DNA from: Burkholderiaceae bacterium
GTDB lineage: Bacteria; Pseudomonadota; Gammaproteobacteria; Burkholderiales; Burkholderiaceae_C
Reading direction: 5' to 3'
Assembly: GCA_019745555.1 (NCBI GenBank)
Contig: JAIESX010000027.1
Span: 1 to 64,000, forward strand
Length of the DNA: 64,000 nt
The notes beneath the pieces are model-generated. The model did not search any database. It had not been told where the DNA came from and worked only from the letters and a program-made list of their open reading frames with translations. Every line of letters starts with the position of its first letter. Position 1 is the stretch's first letter. The position numbers were made by a program, and so were the translations under genes. This document shows positions 58,818 through 64,000 of the stretch, piece after piece.

Positions 58818-59572
58818 CCGATCGAACCGAGCTTCTGCAGGCTTTCGACAGCCTGCTTCAACCCGAACGCTTTCGTGATTACGGTCCCAATGGCCTGCAG
58901 GTCGAGGGCCGGGCCGGGGTGCGCAAGCTGGTCTCCGGCGTCACGGCCAGCCGCGCACTGATCGAGGCGGCCATCGAGGCGCGTGCCGACGCCATCTTCG
59001 TGCACCATGGCCTGTTCTGGCGCGGGCAGGACGGCCGCGTGACCGGCTGGATGAAGGAGCGCCTGCGTCTCCTGCTGGCGCATGACATCAATCTCTACGC
59101 TTACCACCTGCCGCTGGATGCGCATCCCGAACTCGGTAACAACGCCCAGCTCGGCGCCCGCCTGGGCCTGCAGGCCCAGGGCCGTTTTGGGGAGCAGGAT
59201 CTGGGTTGGCTGGGCACGCCCGCCGCTGATGCGGCTTATGCGGACGGTGCCGCGCTGGCGCAGGTCGTCGAACGGGCCCTGGGGCGGCCGGTGACCCTGG
59301 TCGACGGCGCGCGGCGTCCGATCCGGCGCATCGCCTGGTGCACCGGCGGGGCCCAGGGCCATTTCGAGGCGGCGATCGCTGCAGGAGCGGATGCCTACCT
59401 GACCGGCGAGATCTCCGAGCCCCAGGCCCACTACGCGCGTGAATGCGGCGTGGCCTATCTGGCCTGCGGCCACCATGCCACGGAGCGCTACGGCGCGCCG
59501 GCTGTGGCCGCGCATGTGTCGGCGCAGCTGGGGCTGGCCCACGAGTACATCGAGATCGACAATCCCGCATGA
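58814..59572 (+). CDS. Nif3-like dinuclear metal centre hexameric protein
   Basis: DYGPNGLQVEGRAGVRKLVSGVTAS, FVHHGLFWRGQ, CGHHATERYG. Confidence 0.93.
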   Translation: MTDRTELLQAFDSLLQPERFRDYGPNGLQVEGRAGVRKLVSGVTASRALIEAAIEARADAIFVHHGLFWRGQDGRVTGWMKERLRLLLAHDINLYAYHLPLDAHPELGNNAQLGARLGLQAQGRFGEQDLGWLGTPAADAAYADGAALAQVVERALGRPVTLVDGARRPIRRIAWCTGGAQGHFEAAIAAGADAYLTGEISEPQAHYARECGVAYLACGHHATERYGAPAVAAHVSAQLGLAHEYIEIDNPA

Positions 59573-60603
59573 AGCCGCTGGCCATCACCCTGGGCGATGC
59601 GGCAGGCATCGGCCCGGAGATCATTCTCAAGGCCTTCCGCGAGGCCCCCGACGTCCTCCGGGGGTGTTTCGTGGCAGGCGACGCGGCGGTACTGCGCCGG
59701 GCCGCCGTCTGGGTGGACAGGGTCGAACTCGGCCTGATCCAGGCGCCGGAGGAGGCCCTGGCGCTGGCATCCGGGTCCGTGCCGGTGCTGCAAGTGGCCA
59801 GCCTGGAGGGCGAGGCGCCGGTGGGGCGTATCAGTGCCGCCGCCGGCCGCCTGGCCGGGCGCTGCGTGCGCTGGGCCGCCCAGGCAGCGTTGCGCGGCGA
59901 GATCGCGGGTCTGGTCACGGCGCCGCTGCACAAGGAGGCCTTGTCCGCCGCGGGAGCTCCCTACGATGCCTTTGCCGGGCACACCGAACTGCTGCAGGCC
60001 GAGGCGGCGGCTTTTCTGGGCCGGCCGATTGGGGACTTGCCCGTGCGCATGATGCTGGCCAATGAGGAATTGCGAACGGTGCTGGTCAGTATCCATGTGT
60101 CGCTGCGCGAGGCGATCGAGGCTGTGACCCTGGACAACGTGCTGCGGACCCTGCACATCACGCATGCCGCCTTGCGCCCTCTGTTGGGGCGCACGCCGCG
60201 CATGGCTGTGGCGGGCCTGAATCCTCATGCGGGGGAGGGCGGCCTGTTCGGGCGCGAGGAGATCGAGATCATCGTGCCGGCTGTTGCCCGGGCCCGTGAG
60301 GCCGGGCTGGACGCGGATGGCCCGCATGCGCCAGACACGGTGTTCATGCGTGCGCGCCGTGGCGAGTTTGATGTGGTGGTGGCCATGTACCACGACCAGG
60401 GTCTGATTCCCGTGAAGTACCTGGGGGTGGAAAAAGGGGTTAATGTCACCCTGGGTCTGCCCCTGGTGCGTACCAGTCCGGACCATGGCACCGCTTTCGA
60501 CATTGCGGGGACGGGGCAGGCCGATGCCTCCAGCCTGATCGAGGCGGTGCGCATGGCCCGCCGGCTTGTTGTCGAGCCGGGGGCGGGGGGTCGAGTCGGC
60601 TAG
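59569..60603 (+). CDS. pdxA: 4-hydroxythreonine-4-phosphate dehydrogenase
   Basis: LAITLGDAAGIGPEIILKAF, GHTELLQ, AGLNPHAGEGGLFGREE, MYHDQGLIPVKYLG. Confidence 0.96.
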   Translation: MKPLAITLGDAAGIGPEIILKAFREAPDVLRGCFVAGDAAVLRRAAVWVDRVELGLIQAPEEALALASGSVPVLQVASLEGEAPVGRISAAAGRLAGRCVRWAAQAALRGEIAGLVTAPLHKEALSAAGAPYDAFAGHTELLQAEAAAFLGRPIGDLPVRMMLANEELRTVLVSIHVSLREAIEAVTLDNVLRTLHITHAALRPLLGRTPRMAVAGLNPHAGEGGLFGREEIEIIVPAVARAREAGLDADGPHAPDTVFMRARRGEFDVVVAMYHDQGLIPVKYLGVEKGVNVTLGLPLVRTSPDHGTAFDIAGTGQADASSLIEAVRMARRLVVEPGAGGRVG

Positions 60604-60679
60604 AATTCCGCGTTGACCGCCCGGCCTGCGCTTGGGCGTGACAGGATTTCAAAACCCGGTAGATTGATTGAGGAACTCC

Positions 60680-61291
60680 ATGAGCGACACGCTTGCCGAT
60701 AAGAGTCAGATGGACCCGAGCAAACGGACGTGGCTGATTGCCACGGGTTGTGCAGGTACCGTAGGTGGCGTGGCAGCCGCCATCCCCTTTGTCAGCACCT
60801 TCCAGCCCTCGGAGCGTGCCAAGGCCGCCGGTGCGGCGGTGGAAGTCGATATCTCCACGCTCAAGCCGGGCGAGAAAGTCGTGGTGGAGTGGCGCGGCAA
60901 GCCGGTTTGGATCATGCGTCGCACGCCCGAGCAGCTGGCCACCCTGGACAAGGTCGAGTCCCAGTTGGCCGACCCCAATTCCGATCGCAAGGCCTACCCG
61001 ACGCCTGATTACGCCAAGAACCAGCACCGTTCGATCAAACCCGAGGTCTTCGTCGGCGTGGGTATCTGTTCGCACCTGGGCTGCTCGCCCAGCGACAAGC
61101 TGACCCCGGGCCCCCAGCCTTCGCTGCCCGATGACTGGCAGGGCGGCTTTCTCTGCCCATGCCACGGCTCGACCTTCGACATGGCCGGCCGGGTATTCAA
61201 GAACAAGCCGGCCCCGGACAACCTGGAAGTGCCGCCGCACATGTACCTGTCCGACAGCAAGCTGCTGATCGGCGAAGACAAGAAGGCTTGA
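60680..61291 (+). CDS. petA: Ubiquinol-cytochrome c reductase iron-sulfur (Rieske) subunit
   Basis: CSHLGCSP and CPCHGSTFD Rieske motifs; KRTWLIATG Tat-like anchor. Confidence 0.97.
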   Translation: MSDTLADKSQMDPSKRTWLIATGCAGTVGGVAAAIPFVSTFQPSERAKAAGAAVEVDISTLKPGEKVVVEWRGKPVWIMRRTPEQLATLDKVESQLADPNSDRKAYPTPDYAKNQHRSIKPEVFVGVGICSHLGCSPSDKLTPGPQPSLPDDWQGGFLCPCHGSTFDMAGRVFKNKPAPDNLEVPPHMYLSDSKLLIGEDKKA

Positions 61292-61302
61292 GGAACAAGA
61301 AC

Positions 61303-62715
61303 ATGGCTGAATTCAAGGAACTCCCCGCCGACGCACCGACCGGTGCCAAGGTGATGAACTGGTTCGAGAACCGGTTCCCCACGGCATTCGACGCCTACCG
61401 CGTCCACATGTCCGAGTACTACGCTCCGAAGAACTTCAATTTCTGGTACTTCTTCGGCTCGCTGGCCATGCTGGTGCTGGTGATCCAGATCGTGACCGGC
61501 ATCTTCCTGGTCATGCACTACAAGCCGGATGCGGCCCTGGCCTTTGCCTCGGTCGAGTACATCATGCGCGACGTGCCCTGGGGCTGGCTGATCCGCTACA
61601 TGCACTCTACGGGCGCGTCGGCCTTCTTCGTGGTGGTCTACCTGCACATGTTCCGCGGCCTGATCTACGGCTCCTACCGCAAGCCGCGTGAACTGGTCTG
61701 GGTGTTCGGCTGCGCCATTTTCCTGGTGCTGATGGCCGAGGCCTTCATGGGCTACCTGCTGCCCTGGGGGCAGATGTCCTACTGGGGCGCCCAGGTGATC
61801 GTGAACCTGTTCGCGGCCATCCCCTTCGTCGGTCCGGACCTGGCCCTGCTGATCCGTGGCGACTACGTGGTCGGTGACGCCACGCTGAACCGCTTCTTCA
61901 GCTTCCACGTGATTGCCGTGCCCCTGGTCCTGCTGGGCCTGGTGGTGGCCCACCTGCTGGCCCTGCACGATGTCGGCTCCAACAACCCGGACGGTGTCGA
62001 GATCAAGGGCCCGGACGCCCCCAAGGATGCCAAGGGCAAGCCGCTGGACGGCATTCCCTTCCATCCCTACTACACCGTGCACGACATCATGGGCGTGGGC
62101 GTGTTCCTGATGGTGTTCTCGGCCATCGTGTTCTTCGCGCCCGAGTTCGGCGGCTACTTCCTGGAGTACAACAACTTCATTCCGGCCGACCCGCTCAAGA
62201 CCCCGGCTCATATCGCCCCGGTCTGGTATTTCACGCCCTTCTATTCCATGCTGCGCGCCATCACCACCGAGATGATGTACGCGCTGATCCTCTGCGTGGT
62301 GGTCGCTGCCGCCCTGGCTGTGATCAAGGGTCAGCTCAATGCCATGTTCAAGGCCGTGATCGGCGGCGGTGCTGTGGTGCTGATCGCCCTCATGCTGGCC
62401 ATCGACGCCAAGTTCTGGGGCGTGGTCGTCATGGGTGGGGCCGTGATCATCCTGTTCTTCCTGCCCTGGCTGGACAACAGCCCGGTCAAGTCCATCCGCT
62501 ACCGTCCGGACTGGCACAAGTACCTCTACGGCATCTTCGTGATCAACTTCGTGATCCTGGCCTACCTCGGTGTGCAACCGCCCTCGCCGATCGGCGAGCG
62601 CGTGTCCCAGGTCGGCACCCTGTTCTATTTCGGCTTCTTCCTGCTGATGCCCTGGTGGAGTCGCCTGGGTGAGCCCAAGCCGGTGCCCAGCCGCGTGACC
62701 TTCGAGGCGCACTGA
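61303..62715 (+). CDS. petB: Cytochrome b
   Basis: MHYKPDAALAFASVEYIMRDVPWGWLIRYMHSTGASAFFVVVYLHMFRGLIYGSY. Confidence 0.97.
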   Translation: MAEFKELPADAPTGAKVMNWFENRFPTAFDAYRVHMSEYYAPKNFNFWYFFGSLAMLVLVIQIVTGIFLVMHYKPDAALAFASVEYIMRDVPWGWLIRYMHSTGASAFFVVVYLHMFRGLIYGSYRKPRELVWVFGCAIFLVLMAEAFMGYLLPWGQMSYWGAQVIVNLFAAIPFVGPDLALLIRGDYVVGDATLNRFFSFHVIAVPLVLLGLVVAHLLALHDVGSNNPDGVEIKGPDAPKDAKGKPLDGIPFHPYYTVHDIMGVGVFLMVFSAIVFFAPEFGGYFLEYNNFIPADPLKTPAHIAPVWYFTPFYSMLRAITTEMMYALILCVVVAAALAVIKGQLNAMFKAVIGGGAVVLIALMLAIDAKFWGVVVMGGAVIILFFLPWLDNSPVKSIRYRPDWHKYLYGIFVINFVILAYLGVQPPSPIGERVSQVGTLFYFGFFLLMPWWSRLGEPKPVPSRVTFEAH

Positions 62716-62730
62716 GCCGGAGACAACAAC

Positions 62731-63489
62731 ATGAAAAAGATCATTCTTGCCCTCACCACCTTCTTCGCGCTGAGCACGGGCGCGCTGGCTGCCGAAGGCG
62801 GCATCGCCTGGGACAAGGCGCCCGTCAAGACCAGCGACCACGCCTCGCTGCAGAACGGTGCCAAGCTTTTCGTGAACTACTGTCTGAACTGCCACTCGGC
62901 AGCCTTCATGCGCTACAACCGCCTGCAGGACATCGGTTTCACCGCCGAGCAGATCAAGGACAACCTGCTGTTCACGACCGACAAGGTCGGCGAGACCATG
63001 AAGGCCGCCATCGATCCCAAGCAGGCCAAGGAGTGGTTTGGTGCCAACCCGCCCGACCTGACGCTCATCGCCCGCTCGCGCGCGGCTGTCGGCAAGGGCT
63101 CGGGGGCGGACTACCTCTACACCTTCCTGCGCACCTTCTACCCGGACGACACCAAGGCCACGGGCTGGAACAACCTGGCTTTCCCCAGCGTGGGCATGCC
63201 ACACGTGCTGTGGGAACTGCAGGGCCAGCGCCGCCCCATCATCGAGGTGAAGGAAGACCATGGCCACAAGGTCGAGGTCTTCAAGGGCTGGCAGCAGATC
63301 ACGCCCGGCACCATGACGCCCCTGCAGTACGACCAGGCCATGGGTGACCTCGTGAACTTCCTGCAGTGGATGGGCGAGCCGGCCCAGAACACCCGCGTGC
63401 GCATCGGCGTGTGGGTCATGCTCTTCCTGCTGATCTTCACCATCTTTGCATGGCGCCTGAACGCGGCTTATTGGAAAGACGTCAAGTAA
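62731..63489 (+). CDS. petC: Cytochrome c1
   Basis: Signal peptide, YCLNCHSAAFMRYNRL haem site, C-terminal TM anchor. Confidence 0.97.
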   Translation: MKKIILALTTFFALSTGALAAEGGIAWDKAPVKTSDHASLQNGAKLFVNYCLNCHSAAFMRYNRLQDIGFTAEQIKDNLLFTTDKVGETMKAAIDPKQAKEWFGANPPDLTLIARSRAAVGKGSGADYLYTFLRTFYPDDTKATGWNNLAFPSVGMPHVLWELQGQRRPIIEVKEDHGHKVEVFKGWQQITPGTMTPLQYDQAMGDLVNFLQWMGEPAQNTRVRIGVWVMLFLLIFTIFAWRLNAAYWKDVK

Positions 63490-63502
63490 GCGGCTACACC
63501 GA

Positions 63503-63531
63503 AAGTTTTGCACCAAAATAGTGCAAAACTT
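63503..63531 (+). other. 11-bp perfect hairpin after petC
   Basis: AAGTTTTGCAC-caaaata-GTGCAAAACTT, no T-tract. Confidence 0.6.
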
Positions 63532-63541
63532 GCAATTGAGG

Positions 63542-63574
63542 GAGTGGGTTTGCGACAATGCAACCCACTCTTTT
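63542..63574 (+). terminator. Putative terminator after petABC
   Basis: GAGTGGGTTtGC-gacaat-GCAACCCACTC then TTTT. Confidence 0.7.
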
Positions 63575-63644
63575 CATTTGGACCTCACCTGGCTTGCTGG
63601 AGGGGTCTCCCCCAACCGGATCTGTTCTTTAGGAGCCTCCCACC

Positions 63645-64000
63645 ATGATGGTGCTGTACTCGGGCACGACCTGCCCCTTCTCCCACCGCTGCCGCTTTGT
63701 CCTGTTCGAGAAGGGCATGGATTTCGAGATCCGCGACGTCGACCTCTACAACAAGCCCGAGGACATCAGCGTCATGAACCCCTACGGCCAGGTGCCCATC
63801 CTGGTGGAGCGGGATCTGATCCTGTACGAGTCCAACATCATCAACGAGTACATCGACGAGCGCTTCCCGCACCCGCAGCTCATGCCCGGCGACCCGGTCG
63901 ACCGTGCCCGCGTGCGCCTGTTCCTGCTCAATTTCGAGAAGGAGCTGTTCGTGCATGTGGCGACGCTGGAGAACCGTGCCAGCAAGAGCAACGAGAAGGC
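63645..64000 (+). CDS. sspA: Stringent starvation protein A / GST N-terminal domain protein (truncated by window end)
   Basis: MMVLYSGTTCPFSHRCRFVLFEKGMDFEIRDVDLYNKPEDISVMNPYGQVPILVERDLILYESNIINEYIDERFPHPQLMPGDPVDRARVRLFL. Confidence 0.93.
   Translation, partial: MMVLYSGTTCPFSHRCRFVLFEKGMDFEIRDVDLYNKPEDISVMNPYGQVPILVERDLILYESNIINEYIDERFPHPQLMPGDPVDRARVRLFLLNFEKELFVHVATLENRASKSNEK

Overview
The window reads as ordinary core chromosome of a high-GC betaproteobacterium, most likely Burkholderiales/Comamonadaceae-like from operon order and protein character (inference, no search run). I call about 68 protein-coding genes. The recognisable blocks are: an Asp-box protein plus GT39/GtrA/GT9 envelope-glycan locus; metK; two tandem LpxL/HtrB-type acyltransferases; engB; cytochrome c4 and resB/ccsA; msrPQ; a di-iron/MBL (ODP-type) protein; lysA-lptM and cyaY; mrcA divergent from pilMNOPQ-aroKB-dgt; a REP-associated tyrosine transposase (RAYT) just upstream of gltBD; mlaFEDACB, an ABC-2 exporter, bolA-like and murA; a long his cluster (GDCBHA-mutarotase-FIE); tatABC; a DegS-like protease; pdxA; petABC; and sspA, cut by the window end. 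I saw no tRNA, rRNA, CRISPR array, prophage or defence island, and I do not claim an undescribed multi-gene system. The strongest leads are: (1) a perfect FNR/Anr-type box (TTGATTTGCATCAA) exactly 22 bp from a TATAGT -10, in front of the ODP-type gene, with a perfect 9-bp hairpin at the predicted mRNA 5' end; (2) a RAYT gene flanked by related hairpin-forming ends; (3) a structured leader before metK; (4) a hairpin that would sequester the Shine-Dalgarno of the GT39 gene, and terminators directly abutting the mlaF and resB start codons; (5) a sigmaE/ECF-like promoter before msrPQ. All motif claims come from reading the sequence by eye.
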